From CAZFER01 sp964517495 (GTDB taxonomy: Bacteria > Hinthialibacterota > Hinthialibacteria > Hinthialibacterales > Hinthialibacteraceae), in NCBI GenBank assembly GCA_964517495.1, contig CAZFER010000001.1, positions 62,001-126,000 on the forward strand: a stretch of 64,000 nucleotides of DNA. Direction: 5' to 3'. The notes under the pieces were generated by a model. The model had not been told where the DNA came from. It ran no database searches and saw only the letters and a program-made list of their open reading frames with translations. Both the position numbers and the translations under genes were made by a program. Shown piece after piece: positions 16,410-26,600 of this stretch (position 1 is its first letter; the number at the start of each line of letters is the position of its first letter).

Positions 16410-17708
16410 ATGAATTTAACCCAAGAGCAAAAAACCATTGGCCGCCGTAACTTTTTAAAGGCAACGGCGGCCATAACGCCAATCGTTTCAAGCATTAATC
16501 AAGCCGAAGCGATTAGTAAGCGGCTTAAAGTAGGTGTAATCGGGACCGGTGTGGAAGGGCGTATTCTCATCAGTGTGATGAATCGGCGATTGATTGAGTT
16601 AAAGGCACTCTGTGATATCCGCCCTGACAGCAAGCGTAAAGGAATAGAGCAGGCAGAGTTGCATCATGGTCCAGTCGAGTTTTACACCGATTACCATCAA
16701 ATGTTAGAGGAGGCCGATATTGAGGCGATAGTGATCGCCACTCCCTTAAGGTTACATGGACCAATGGCGTTGGAATGTTTAAAAGCGGGGAAGCATGTTT
16801 TTGTTGAAAAAAGCATGGCTTATACTCCGCAAGAGTGTGAAGACATCAAACGCCTGGCAGAACAGAAAAATCTGCATGTACAGGTCGGTTACCAACGTTT
16901 TTATAATCCCCTTTATTGGCAGGCTGCCGATATGGTGCATAGTGGCACCTTAGGTGATGTTTATCATATTCGCTGTGTTTGGCATCGCAATTCCAATTGG
17001 GATTACCGCGTGCATTATGATTCGGACGCGCCTGAATTGGAAGGATTTGATCCCACAAAATGGGGTTATGAAGATATGCTGCATCTGGTTAATTGGCGCT
17101 GGTTTAAGCATTATTCTCATGGGCTTTGGACTGAATTGGCCAGCCATCAATTGTCGGTGGCAAGTTGGTTTTTGGGTGATAAAGAGAATGATGCATCGCC
17201 GGTAGAGGTGAGTGCAATGGGGGGAATTTATCATTATCACGATGAGCGGGAGATTCCTGATCATATTTATGCTATGTTGGAATACCCAAGGGGTAAAACT
17301 GTGATGTATTCGTCTATCCTCACCAATGGCTTTGAAAATTATTATGAACTGGTGATGGGGACACGAGGCACCATTTTACTAACCCGGGAGAATGAATCCT
17401 ACCTGTTTTGGGAAGCGGGTTGGGATCCTGAAAAAGAAGAGCAAAAAACCACCCAAGTAATTGTTGATACTGAATCCAAAGACAATTCCGCTTTTGCTGC
17501 TCAAGATACGGTTGCAGCGAAAAAAGGCCAACCGTTGGGGCAAATGCCAAAGACTGATCCCTACCGCTTCGAGTTGGAAGGTTTTGTGCGTACAATTCAG
17601 CAGGGTGAACCTTGCTATTCCCATGCCGGGCGGGGATTACTCACCGCGCGTATTTGTCAGGCTGCGATTGAATCGCTGCGTGGAAGAAAACGGGTAAATT
17701 TGGGTTGA
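16410..17708 (+). CDS. Tat-exported Gfo/Idh/MocA-family dehydrogenase
   Basis: A twin-arginine signal (GRRNFLK, R12-R13, then a weakly hydrophobic stretch ending near QAEA) precedes a Rossmann domain starting KVGVIGTGVEGRI. The second half is the alpha/beta substrate domain of the family. The 432 aa length is normal. Family members oxidise or reduce sugars and polyols with NAD(P), which fits Tat export of a prefolded cofactor-bound enzyme. The usual EKP signature reads FVEKSMAY here: the catalytic-type lysine is kept and proline is replaced by serine. The neighbours are a GlcG-like gene upstream and a secreted beta-sandwich protein downstream. The specific substrate is unknown. Confidence 0.88.
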   Translation: MNLTQEQKTIGRRNFLKATAAITPIVSSINQAEAISKRLKVGVIGTGVEGRILISVMNRRLIELKALCDIRPDSKRKGIEQAELHHGPVEFYTDYHQMLEEADIEAIVIATPLRLHGPMALECLKAGKHVFVEKSMAYTPQECEDIKRLAEQKNLHVQVGYQRFYNPLYWQAADMVHSGTLGDVYHIRCVWHRNSNWDYRVHYDSDAPELEGFDPTKWGYEDMLHLVNWRWFKHYSHGLWTELASHQLSVASWFLGDKENDASPVEVSAMGGIYHYHDEREIPDHIYAMLEYPRGKTVMYSSILTNGFENYYELVMGTRGTILLTRENESYLFWEAGWDPEKEEQKTTQVIVDTESKDNSAFAAQDTVAAKKGQPLGQMPKTDPYRFELEGFVRTIQQGEPCYSHAGRGLLTARICQAAIESLRGRKRVNLG

Positions 17709-17811
17709 GACACATTCACAAGTCTTATATACATGTATAAAATATTATCCAATCCAAGAATGAAAATTCATCCTGCCATTCATCTTTTGAATTTCTACTC
17801 GTTACCGTCTA

Positions 17812-17830
17812 GAGAATGATTTTCATTCCT
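17812..17830 (+). promoter_or_regulatory. Fur-box-like inverted repeat
   Basis: GAGAATGATTTTCATTCCT contains the dyad GAATGA-TTT-TCATTC and agrees with the 19-base Fur consensus at 13 positions by my count. It lies 27 bases before the start of the secreted protein at 17857. A second palindrome (AACATTAAATGTT) follows. This is only a motif match. Confidence 0.3.
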
Positions 17831-17856
17831 AAACATTAAATGTTAGGAGAATACCT

Positions 17857-19644
17857 ATGCAAAAAGTATTTGGTTACACGCTCATGGTGCTCACATGTTT
17901 TGTGGCTCCGAGTATGGCCCAGGTTCTCATAGAAGAGAACTTTGATGATGCCGCTGCTTCAGCCCCGTTAGTGGATGTAATACATCCTGACACGGGAGAA
18001 CCTTTGGATGAAGGTGTATTGAAGACCATTATCCCGGAAGGATGGGAAATCACAGCCGAATTACGACCCGAAGATGATGGATTTAACTTCGATTGGCCTT
18101 ATCCCGGATGGGTCGCTCTTTGGAATTTTGAATGGGATACTCAAGATGGCAATCGGGAAATGGAAGTCCCTGGATTTCTTGATGGACTTATGATTGCCGA
18201 TTCCGATTTGTTTGGGGCTCGGGGTGCTCGTTCCTGGTTAAAGAGTCCAATTGTTGATGTTGATGCATCAGCGGTGATCATCGAATTTGACAGCCATTAT
18301 CGACATAATGACAATCAGATGGTGACTTTGGATATTACATGGGATAATGGAGAAACGTATGAACCTGTATTGACATGGAGTGACGATACCCATGAAGATA
18401 ATCAGGATTACATTGAACATGTAATCCAAGCGGTTGAAAAGCCTGCAGATGCCACAACAGTAGGGATCCAATTTCGTTTCTTTGGTGATTCTGATCAAGA
18501 TGGTTATCATGATTTTGATTGGTATTGGGCGATCGACAATGTTGTGGTGAAAGGTGGCGACATATCCAAGCCGGTTCAACCGAACATTACAGTAGAAGTG
18601 AATGAACCCGGAAACTTATCATCAAACATTGTCCTTCGTGGTTCAACGTTTAACAGTCCTTCAGGTGCAGAGCACAATAAATCCGTATGGGAAGTCTCAT
18701 TAAATGAGAATTTTGATCCCCTGGTCTTTCGGAGTGATACAACAACAGAATTAACCGAAATTGAAGTACCTTACTATCGAGTGCCGATGGGAGAAACCAT
18801 CTATGCCCGAGTATCATATGATGATACAGATGGTGCTTCCTCTAATTTTTCTGAACCTGCTGAATTTCAAATAACAACACCAGGGAATTTGAAAACCATC
18901 TTTTTTGAAGATTTTGAATCCACGGATGAAGGGGAATTACCTTCCAATTTTAAACAGGTGAATTTCAATGATCCTTTAACGGGTACACCTGAAGATGATC
19001 TGGTCGCAACCTGGACGGTCATCACACAGGAAACATTGGCTTCTTATGGTGGAGACCGTGTGAATGTTCCTGTGTTTGATGGTAAAAGTGCTTATGTCGA
19101 TTCCGATGCGTTCGAACCTTATCAAGAAGCTCATTTGTTAACTGAACCGATCGATCTGAGTGGTGTAAGTGACGTGTGGTTAATTTTTGAAAGTAACTAT
19201 GTGCAGAATCAGGATAACATTGGCGTCCTTGAATACAGTGTGGATGGCGGTGATTTGAGTGATGATCGAACGATAAGTGGAACATGGCTTCCTATCGCTT
19301 ATCTTTTGGAGGATGTAGACATCTCTTTTAATGAAGATGGCACACCCAATGCTGCTGATACATTTACAGAGGAAAATTTTGCTGATGGAACGGCATTTCC
19401 TTACAGCTATTATATATTTGCCTCTCCTGTCGATGAATTGGATGCCTTTATTTCACCTCGTGTCAATGATGATAAATCAGAAAGCAAACGTTATGAGCGC
19501 TATCGTTTAGACGCGGCGGATGACCAACAGGAGGTCGTGATTCGTTGGATGAATATGGGGACGGACAGTTGGTTCTGGGGTTTGGATAATGTCACTATAT
19601 TAGGTGATGACGGAACCGCTGTATCAAATTGGTCGCTTTACTAA
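17857..19644 (+). CDS. Secreted protein with two MAM/choice-of-anchor-J-like domains
   Basis: A clear Sec signal peptide (LMVLTCFVAPSMAQ) is followed by two similar beta-sandwich modules. The first runs from EENFDD to WYWAIDNVVVKGG (about residues 25-240). The second runs from FFEDFES to WFWGLDNVTILGDD (about 350-590). The opening (E.FED) and closing (W.W..DNV.I) signatures are those of MAM or choice-of-anchor-J type extracellular domains. A fibronectin-III-like segment separates them. The protein is very acidic and has no catalytic motif or membrane anchor. GGAGA lies before the ATG. It is probably a secreted binding or surface protein. A terminator follows, so it ends its transcript. Confidence 0.75.
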   Translation: MQKVFGYTLMVLTCFVAPSMAQVLIEENFDDAAASAPLVDVIHPDTGEPLDEGVLKTIIPEGWEITAELRPEDDGFNFDWPYPGWVALWNFEWDTQDGNREMEVPGFLDGLMIADSDLFGARGARSWLKSPIVDVDASAVIIEFDSHYRHNDNQMVTLDITWDNGETYEPVLTWSDDTHEDNQDYIEHVIQAVEKPADATTVGIQFRFFGDSDQDGYHDFDWYWAIDNVVVKGGDISKPVQPNITVEVNEPGNLSSNIVLRGSTFNSPSGAEHNKSVWEVSLNENFDPLVFRSDTTTELTEIEVPYYRVPMGETIYARVSYDDTDGASSNFSEPAEFQITTPGNLKTIFFEDFESTDEGELPSNFKQVNFNDPLTGTPEDDLVATWTVITQETLASYGGDRVNVPVFDGKSAYVDSDAFEPYQEAHLLTEPIDLSGVSDVWLIFESNYVQNQDNIGVLEYSVDGGDLSDDRTISGTWLPIAYLLEDVDISFNEDGTPNAADTFTEENFADGTAFPYSYYIFASPVDELDAFISPRVNDDKSESKRYERYRLDAADDQQEVVIRWMNMGTDSWFWGLDNVTILGDDGTAVSNWSLY

Positions 19645-19679
19645 ATTGTTATTAAGTGAATAGATAATATTCCTGAAGG

Positions 19680-19720
19680 CAGGCCGTGTTTTTTTAAAAC
19701 ACGGCCTGTTCTTTTTGTTT
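19680..19720 (+). terminator. Rho-independent terminator
   Basis: CAGGCCGTGTTTT and AAAACACGGCCTG form a 13-bp stem with a three-base loop, followed by TTCTTTTTGTTT. It ends the transcript of the 17857-19644 gene. Confidence 0.92.
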
Positions 19721-19789
19721 ACGAATAAGGTGATTGTATTGCTGAAGAAGAAATTAATTCTTATATCTGAATATTAGCCATCCCGGCCT

Positions 19790-20182
19790 TCATCGGTTTT
19801 TCCAAGAATGCCCAAGTACAACAACATCTGTCATCGAAAAATCATTACCCTTGTACAAAAGCGGAATGTCGCGGTCTTTGGCCAAAGCATATGAAAACGT
19901 ATCACCATAATTCAGGATAGGATATTGAAACGTTGCCTGGCATGCAAGAAGGGCTTGTTCCGTGCTCACAGCGACAACTGATATCTCAAATACTTCCATG
20001 ATTTGATCAATTAGGTCTTTTGATTGCGTTCCTCTTTTACTTTTCATCACACGATATAGTTCAACGAGTGAAGCTGCGGATATAAGTGGTTGATCATCTC
20101 GCAAAATTATCTTTGAAAATTCTTCGGCTTCTGGTTCTTTTAAAAGAATCGCCACTAATGCCGATGTATCGATGACAATCAT
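19790..20182 (-). CDS. vapC: VapC-type PIN-domain toxin
   Basis: This 130-aa PIN-domain ribonuclease starts MIVIDTSALVAILL, with the acidic metal-binding residues D5, E41 (SLVELYRV), D94 (NYGDTFSYALA) and D114 (KGNDFSMTDV) all present. It should therefore be active. Its ATG overlaps the TGA of the upstream antitoxin gene by one base, the usual coupling of type II toxin-antitoxin pairs. In such systems the antitoxin blocks the nuclease, which otherwise cleaves tRNA or rRNA and stops growth. The pair lies alone between two unrelated regions, as mobile toxin-antitoxin cassettes often do. Confidence 0.93.
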   Translation of the reverse strand: MIVIDTSALVAILLKEPEAEEFSKIILRDDQPLISAASLVELYRVMKSKRGTQSKDLIDQIMEVFEISVVAVSTEQALLACQATFQYPILNYGDTFSYALAKDRDIPLLYKGNDFSMTDVVVLGHSWKNR

Positions 20183-20451
20183 CAGTTCGAATCTTTCGGC
20201 AAACCTTGTTCATTATACAGGATTTCATCGGGATGGCGTGGATCGAGTTCCGGCAAAGCTGCACATTGGTCTGCAATGGCCAGGATTTCTTCAAGCCGAT
20301 GCCGCCTGCTTTTTTGTCTGGACATATTCAGCCTATCAAGTCTCTCCCGGATGGCCTGATTTACTGCCTGGGTCATATTTTCGCCGGTTAAGCGGCTAAG
20401 TTCCTGCGCCAAACGGTAAGTTTCCTTATTTTTAATATTAATCTGTGACAT
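20182..20451 (-). CDS. vapB: VapB-type antitoxin
   Basis: This 89-aa protein of the Rv0623/VapB type begins MSQINIKNKETYRLAQELSR. The GENMTQAVNQAIRERLDRL segment forms the ribbon-helix-helix-like DNA-binding part. The C-terminal half is charged and would wrap the PIN toxin. AGGAG lies seven bases before the ATG. It is the first gene of the pair, and a long perfect palindrome lies directly upstream, consistent with autoregulation by the VapB-VapC complex. Confidence 0.9.
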   Translation of the reverse strand: MSQINIKNKETYRLAQELSRLTGENMTQAVNQAIRERLDRLNMSRQKSRRHRLEEILAIADQCAALPELDPRHPDEILYNEQGLPKDSN

Positions 20452-20468
20452 GAAACACTCCTAATGGT

Positions 20469-20520
20469 TTTCTATAATTCTATATTATAGAATTATAGAA
20501 CCCTTGTCAACCCATTACCT
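20469..20520 (-). promoter_or_regulatory. vapBC promoter with 31-bp palindromic operator
   Basis: Positions 20469-20499 form a perfect dyad: the 15-base arm TTCTATAATTCTATA, one central base, and its exact complement. On the minus strand TTGACA (20507-20512) precedes it, and the palindrome itself supplies TATAAT/TAATAT at 15-17 bases spacing. Binding of VapBC here would cover the -10 element. Confidence 0.75.
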
Positions 20521-20690
20521 GTCAATAAAAGGGGTATGGTGATAACGGTCTTGCCGGTTAAATCCAAGGGAAAGGTTTTTCCTCCTAAAAAAATCTCTTT
20601 GCGACAACCTCTAGAGCATTTATCAAAATTATATTAGATTGATACCAATTCATACTCGATTTAATCATTAGAAAAACAGGTGGGATAATT

Positions 20691-23621
20691 ATGATCAAAC
20701 GTTTGTTGCTCTTAACACTCTTTTTTAGTTTTCCATTGTGGCTATTCGCTGCGGAAAGCGTCATCAAAACAAGCAATGTGATATGGCTGGAAGCGGAATG
20801 TTTTGAGGACACCGGCGGTTGGGTGAATGATCCTCAATTCATTGATATTATGGGATCGCCTTATTTATTGGCGAATGGTGTGGATGCGCCTGTAGAGGAT
20901 GCCGTTACCCATGTTGATATCTCTCAGGATGGTACATATCGCTTGTGGGTACGAGCCAAAGATTGGCTGCCTGAGTATAGTCCAGGGCAGTTTGAAATCA
21001 TCATTAATAATCAACCATTATCCAAAACCTTTGGACAAGCACCTCATGATGAATGGCGATGGTTTGATGGTGGAGAGATTGATTTAGAAAAAGGTGAATC
21101 AGAGATACGCCTGCGTGATATGACCGGTTGGTGGGGACGGTGTGACGCTTTGGTATTATCGCATGAGAATCGATTCAAGCCCTCGGATGATCTGTATGTC
21201 CTGGAAAATCAACGGCGCCAGCATTTCGAACCTTACCGCAATATAGACGAGACAAAAATCTATGATGTTGTCGTCGTTGGTGGTGGCCTGGCGGGTAGTG
21301 CGGCAGCCATCGCTGCGGCAAGGCATGGCAGCAAAGTGGCATTGATACAGGATCGGCCTGTCTTGGGGGGAAACGCCTCTTCCGAAATTGATGTAGCCCC
21401 TGGTGGGGATAATTCACGCGCGCCATTCGATCCAGGTGAAACCGGAATTATTGAAGAATTTTATGGAAAAAATGATCGAGGTTTCGACCACGATTGGTCA
21501 TCGGCTATCGAGAAGGTCGTTCGTGGAGAAGAAAACCTGGATTTATTTTTAAACACCCGTGCGATCAACGTTATCATGAAAGATCGCCACTCCATTGGTT
21601 CGGTGGTGGCGGTGAATGTGCATTCAGGCAAACGCCTGCTTTTCCCGGGAAAGATTTTTATTGATTGTACTGGTGATGGCTGGATTGGTTTTTATGCGGG
21701 TGCCGATTTTCGAAAAGGACGTGAAGCGCAGTCCGAGTTTAACGAATCATTAGCCCCAGCGGAAGCCGATTCCAAAACCATGGGAAATACGCTGATGGTC
21801 GCCAAATTTCGAGAGGGGCCTCCTTCGACATTTGATAACCCGGAATGGGCGTATGAGTGGACCTCAATGGAACAATTCCAACAGGATGGATTTCATTTCG
21901 GGCTGGATTCGATGGAGATACCGGATTACCAATGGCAGGATCCTACACTTAATCGCTTTACTCACGGTGCGGGTTTTTACGGACGACAATATATAACGGA
22001 ACGGCCCAAAGAAGAGAAGGCTGAAGCGGAATACCGAAGCATGCCGATCCCCAAACCACATTTCAAGGAATTTGACAAGGGCAAAGGATATCGGCCCCGT
22101 TCGGCGATGGGTGGATTTTTTGAATGGTGGGTGGAATTTGGTGGTATCATGGACACCATTAATGATGCAGAACATATCCGCGATGAGTTATTCCGCATCA
22201 ACCTTGGCTTATGGAATTATGTTAAAAATCATTCACCACAGCATAAAGAGAACAACAAATATCGCCGCTTGACATGGATTAATTATATTGCCGGGAAACG
22301 AGAATCACGCCGACTTATTGGTGATTATATTCTAACTCAATGGGATTACGCCGATAAAATCATTCATTCTGATAATGTGGCTTATGGTGGATGGGGGATC
22401 GATGTTCATCATCCCAATGGCTTTTGGACCGATGGTCCGATGTACTATTCCGCCTACCGCGGCCAGAAGGTGAGTATCCCTTATCGATGTTTGTACAGCC
22501 GTTCAGTCGACAATTTATATATGGCAGGGCGTAATGTTTCTGTATCCCATGTGGCCTTGGGTGGTGTACGAGTGATGCGCACCACCTGCCTGATGGGTCA
22601 GGCGGTAGGGACATCAGCGGCGCTATGCGTGGAAAAGGAGTTATTACCTTACTCTGCGGGTAAACGCCACATTCATGAGATTCAGCAACGATTGATGAAA
22701 GATGGTGTGTATGTGATGGGGCAAAGGAACGAGGATCCGGAGGATCTTGCGCTTCAGGCTACAGCCAGCGCTTCCAGTGTCAAATCGATCCCGGATCCTA
22801 ATCAGTCGGCATCGCTTTCAACTCCTCTGATTCATGATTTGAATATGCAGCGGGCGGTGATGTTCAAAGTGCCATCCAATCGGTTGGATAAAATCGCGTT
22901 ATATTTAATCAACAAGAATAATAATCCAACGCCTGTCACCTTAACTTTGAGAAAAGCCAAAGCGTTCCGTGATTTTTCATCGGCCAAAAATCTGGCTCAA
23001 GCAGAGACAGATATTCCAGCAAAGAGTGAGGGATGGGTGACCTTTGAATTGAATGCCAAAGTAACAGCAGGTGAGTATTATTATGTATTTTTACAGCCTG
23101 CAGAGGGTGCTCAATGGCGGTTGTTCTCTTCATTGAAGGATGAAACATGCCGGGCATATGGAGGACCCAATTGGACATTACGTGATGAATGTTACACCTT
23201 TGACCTGACTCCTGAAACACCCGTTAATGCAGAAATACCTAAAGTCGCATTGTCTCCTGAACATGTAATTGATGGTTTTAACCGCGCTGTGCATGCTGAT
23301 CCGCATTCATGGGGACCTGATCCATCGCAGGATGGGCCTCATTGGATTGAGTTTGAATTTGATTCAGCCAAAACATTTAATACAATTCACGTCACGTTTC
23401 AAAACCTGAATTTTTTCTGCAAATCCTATCATATTGACGCTTTTATTGATAACGATTGGAAAACCATTCTATCCGTAAATGAAAATACCAATCGGCGTAA
23501 TGTTCACTCATTTGATGCCATTACAGCCAAGCGAGTTCGTTTAGTGCTAACATCACCGGCTGTTGGCAATCCTAATGAGAGTGCCCAGATATGTGAAGTA
23601 CGAATTTATAATGAACAGTGA
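20691..23621 (+). CDS. Exported FAD-dependent oxidoreductase with C-terminal discoidin-like domain
   Basis: A Sec signal peptide (RLLLLTLFFSFPLWLFAA) is followed by a ~170-residue beta-rich N-terminal domain of carbohydrate-binding appearance (VIWLEAECFEDTGGW). The FAD_oxidored core follows, with VVVGGGLAGSAAAIAA and VLGGNASSEI near residues 193-230 and the closing YMAGRNVSVSHVALGGVRV near 610-630. The C-terminal ~140 residues resemble an F5/8 type C (discoidin) domain. The family occurs in polysaccharide loci of environmental bacteria, but its substrate is not established. The next gene, a GH116-like protein, starts 18 bases later, so the two are one operon and probably act on the same glycan. 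There is no twin-arginine motif despite the flavin. Confidence 0.8.
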   Translation: MIKRLLLLTLFFSFPLWLFAAESVIKTSNVIWLEAECFEDTGGWVNDPQFIDIMGSPYLLANGVDAPVEDAVTHVDISQDGTYRLWVRAKDWLPEYSPGQFEIIINNQPLSKTFGQAPHDEWRWFDGGEIDLEKGESEIRLRDMTGWWGRCDALVLSHENRFKPSDDLYVLENQRRQHFEPYRNIDETKIYDVVVVGGGLAGSAAAIAAARHGSKVALIQDRPVLGGNASSEIDVAPGGDNSRAPFDPGETGIIEEFYGKNDRGFDHDWSSAIEKVVRGEENLDLFLNTRAINVIMKDRHSIGSVVAVNVHSGKRLLFPGKIFIDCTGDGWIGFYAGADFRKGREAQSEFNESLAPAEADSKTMGNTLMVAKFREGPPSTFDNPEWAYEWTSMEQFQQDGFHFGLDSMEIPDYQWQDPTLNRFTHGAGFYGRQYITERPKEEKAEAEYRSMPIPKPHFKEFDKGKGYRPRSAMGGFFEWWVEFGGIMDTINDAEHIRDELFRINLGLWNYVKNHSPQHKENNKYRRLTWINYIAGKRESRRLIGDYILTQWDYADKIIHSDNVAYGGWGIDVHHPNGFWTDGPMYYSAYRGQKVSIPYRCLYSRSVDNLYMAGRNVSVSHVALGGVRVMRTTCLMGQAVGTSAALCVEKELLPYSAGKRHIHEIQQRLMKDGVYVMGQRNEDPEDLALQATASASSVKSIPDPNQSASLSTPLIHDLNMQRAVMFKVPSNRLDKIALYLINKNNNPTPVTLTLRKAKAFRDFSSAKNLAQAETDIPAKSEGWVTFELNAKVTAGEYYYVFLQPAEGAQWRLFSSLKDETCRAYGGPNWTLRDECYTFDLTPETPVNAEIPKVALSPEHVIDGFNRAVHADPHSWGPDPSQDGPHWIEFEFDSAKTFNTIHVTFQNLNFFCKSYHIDAFIDNDWKTILSVNENTNRRNVHSFDAITAKRVRLVLTSPAVGNPNESAQICEVRIYNEQ

Positions 23622-23639
23622 GAATAACTGGAGGGAATT

Positions 23640-26600
23640 ATGAAGAAAAAGAAACAGGCTTTTTCATTACCGATAATGCAAGAGCAATCAGAGTCAGAAA
23701 ATGATGAATGTTGCAGCGGTGATGATTGTTGTACACCCGTAAAAACACCTGGTGGATTGAATCGCCGAATTTTTATGAAATTAGCTGGGGCAGGTGCGGC
23801 GGCACTCACTACCCCGCGGGTGATTGCGGGGCCATTTGAAACACCCAGCGATGAAGTCCAGCATTTTGTTCCCGCAGATAAGAAACTAAATCCTGAGTGG
23901 ATGAATCTGCTGTTGGATAAAGGTAAAAGCAAAATCTACAAGGGAAAAGAGTTGGAAACCATCGGGATGCCGATTGGTGGTATAGCCACAGGGCAGTTAT
24001 ACCTGGGTGGTGATGGACGTTTGTTGCATTGGGATATTTTCAACGAGCATATTTTCACCGGTTATGGGCGGGATTGCTATGATTCTGATCCACCTGAATC
24101 ACCGGTGGATCAGGGATTTGCCATCCGTGTGGAACAACAAGGAAACGTCCAAACCCGCCGGCTGGATCATACGGATTATCCCGGTGTGGAATTTTTGGGT
24201 GAATATCCTATTGGTAAAGTGTTTTATAAAGATGATGAATTTCCTGTTTCGGTTGAATTGAAAGCCTTTTCTCCTTTTATTCCACTTAATGCTGCTGATT
24301 CAGCATTGCCGGCCACGGTGATGCAGTTCACCGTTAAGAATAAAACGGAGCGGACGCTAAAGGCTTCATTGGCAGGTTGGCTGGAAAATGCGGTTTGTTT
24401 AAACAGTGGTCATGAGATGTTTGGCGAACGGTTAAATCAGTTAATTCAATCCCACAATCTTTACTTTTTAAATTGCAGCGCGCGTTCCAAGCCTCGCCCT
24501 GAGACAGAGCGACCTCCTGAGGTTTTCGCTAATTTCGAAGGTGATGATTATGGGAATTGGAAAGTTGAAGGAGAAGCTTTCGGCTCGGGACCAGCAAAAG
24601 GCACTTTACCTGGTCAACAAAACGTCAGTGGTTATAAAGGTGAAGGATTGGTCAATAGTTTTTTGGGTGGCGATGAGCCTCATGGCAAGTTGATTTCTCC
24701 CACATTTGAAATTAAACGTCCTTATATCAATTTCCTGGTAGGTGGTGGAAAGCGTGGAGGTGAATTGGGGATTCAGCTTATCGTGGATGGTGAAGAGATA
24801 CGCAATTCTATGGGCAATAACCGGGAACGGCTGGAATGGGCGTTTTGGAATGTGAGTGAATGGATTGGTAAAACAGCCCATATTGAGATTGTTGATAATG
24901 CTCATTTTGGATGGGGGCATATCAATGTCGACCATATCGAATTTGCCGATCAACCCCATCCCTCCCGTGAGGGTGTGTTGGAAGATCAAGAGGATTATGG
25001 CACAATGGGGCTTGCTTTGCTTGAGAACCGGCGAGGTGTTTTGGCATCCACTTCCCTTCCCGACGGCGATATGCCGGATGCTCTTTTTAGTGATAACGGC
25101 TTGCTGTATCAAACACAAAAAAAGAATTTAAACGAGGCCGCGGTTCGAGATTTTGGACTTAAACACCGCGGGGCATTGGGAAAGACAATCTCACTGCGTC
25201 CGGGCGAAGAGGAGACCGTTACCTTTGCCATCACCTGGTACTTTCCTGATAAACGGATTCCTGGCCGAGAAGATGATGAGAATTTAAGAGGACGCTATTA
25301 CTCAAACCGATTTGCGTCAGCCTATGAGGTTGCCGATTATATCGAAGATCAATTCGACCGCTTGGCGGGAGATACGGAACTATGGCATCAAACATATTAT
25401 GATTCAACCTTGCCGTATTGGTTGTTGGATCGTATTCATTATACGGTGGCTAACCTGGCCACTTCGACGGCCCAGTGGTTTAACAATGGTCGTTTTTGGG
25501 GTTGGGAAGGTGTCGGCTGTTGTCATGGCACATGTACGCATGTTTGGAATTATGCTCATGCCCTGGCGCGGCTTTTCCCTGAATTGGAACGCAGTGCTCG
25601 TGAGATGCAGGATCTAGGTGTGGCGTTGGAAGAAAGCGGCCGTATTCGATTTCGGGGCGAATTTAACAACCATTATGCCGCCGATGGACAAGCGGGCACG
25701 ATTCTTAAATGCTACCGGGAACATCTCACATCAAAAAACGGTGATTTTTTAAAACGCAATTGGCCTAAAATCAAACTGGCACTAAGTTATCTGCTTGAGC
25801 AAGACAACAATGATGATGGTTTGATTGAGAACAGCCAGCATAATACCTTTGATATCAACTTTTTCGGGGCCAATACCTTTGTCGGTTCACTCTATCTTGC
25901 AGCGCTTCGCGCGGCGGAAGAGATGGCGTTGAAAATGGGAGAAAAAGAGTTTGCTGAGCGTTGCCGTTCTATCTTCAATCAAGGATCACGGTTGAGTGTG
26001 GATAAACTGTTCAATGGTGAGTATTTCATTCAGGAGGTGGATTTGGATGAACATCCAGAACATCAATACGGTGAAGGTTGTTTGTCGGATCAACTATTCG
26101 GGCAAGGTTGGGCGCATCAATTGGGATTGGGATATATCTATCCCCAAGATAAAGTTGTGTCTGCCTTGAATTCAATTTACAAATATAATTGGGCCCCTGA
26201 TGTAGGCCCTCAAAACAAGGTTCATCTGCCGGAACGATATTTTGCCCGTGTGGGTGAAGCGGGTTTATTCACTTGCACCTGGCCTTTGAGCAAACATTTG
26301 GATAAAGGAGTACGTTATAAAAACGAAGTATGGACCGGGATTGAATATCAAGCTGCCGGGCACATGTTATACGAAGGATTATTAATTGAGAGCCTGGCGA
26401 TCATCCGTGGTATTCACGAACGCTATGATGGTTTGAAGCATAATCCATATAATGAAGTGGAGTGTGGAGATCATTACGCCCGTGCGTTGGCCAGTTGGGG
26501 TTGTTTGATCGCACTGGCCGGTTTTGAATTCAATGGTCCGGAAGGCCATATTGGATTTTCACCGAAGATGACCCCCGCTCAGTTCCGCATTCCTTTCACC

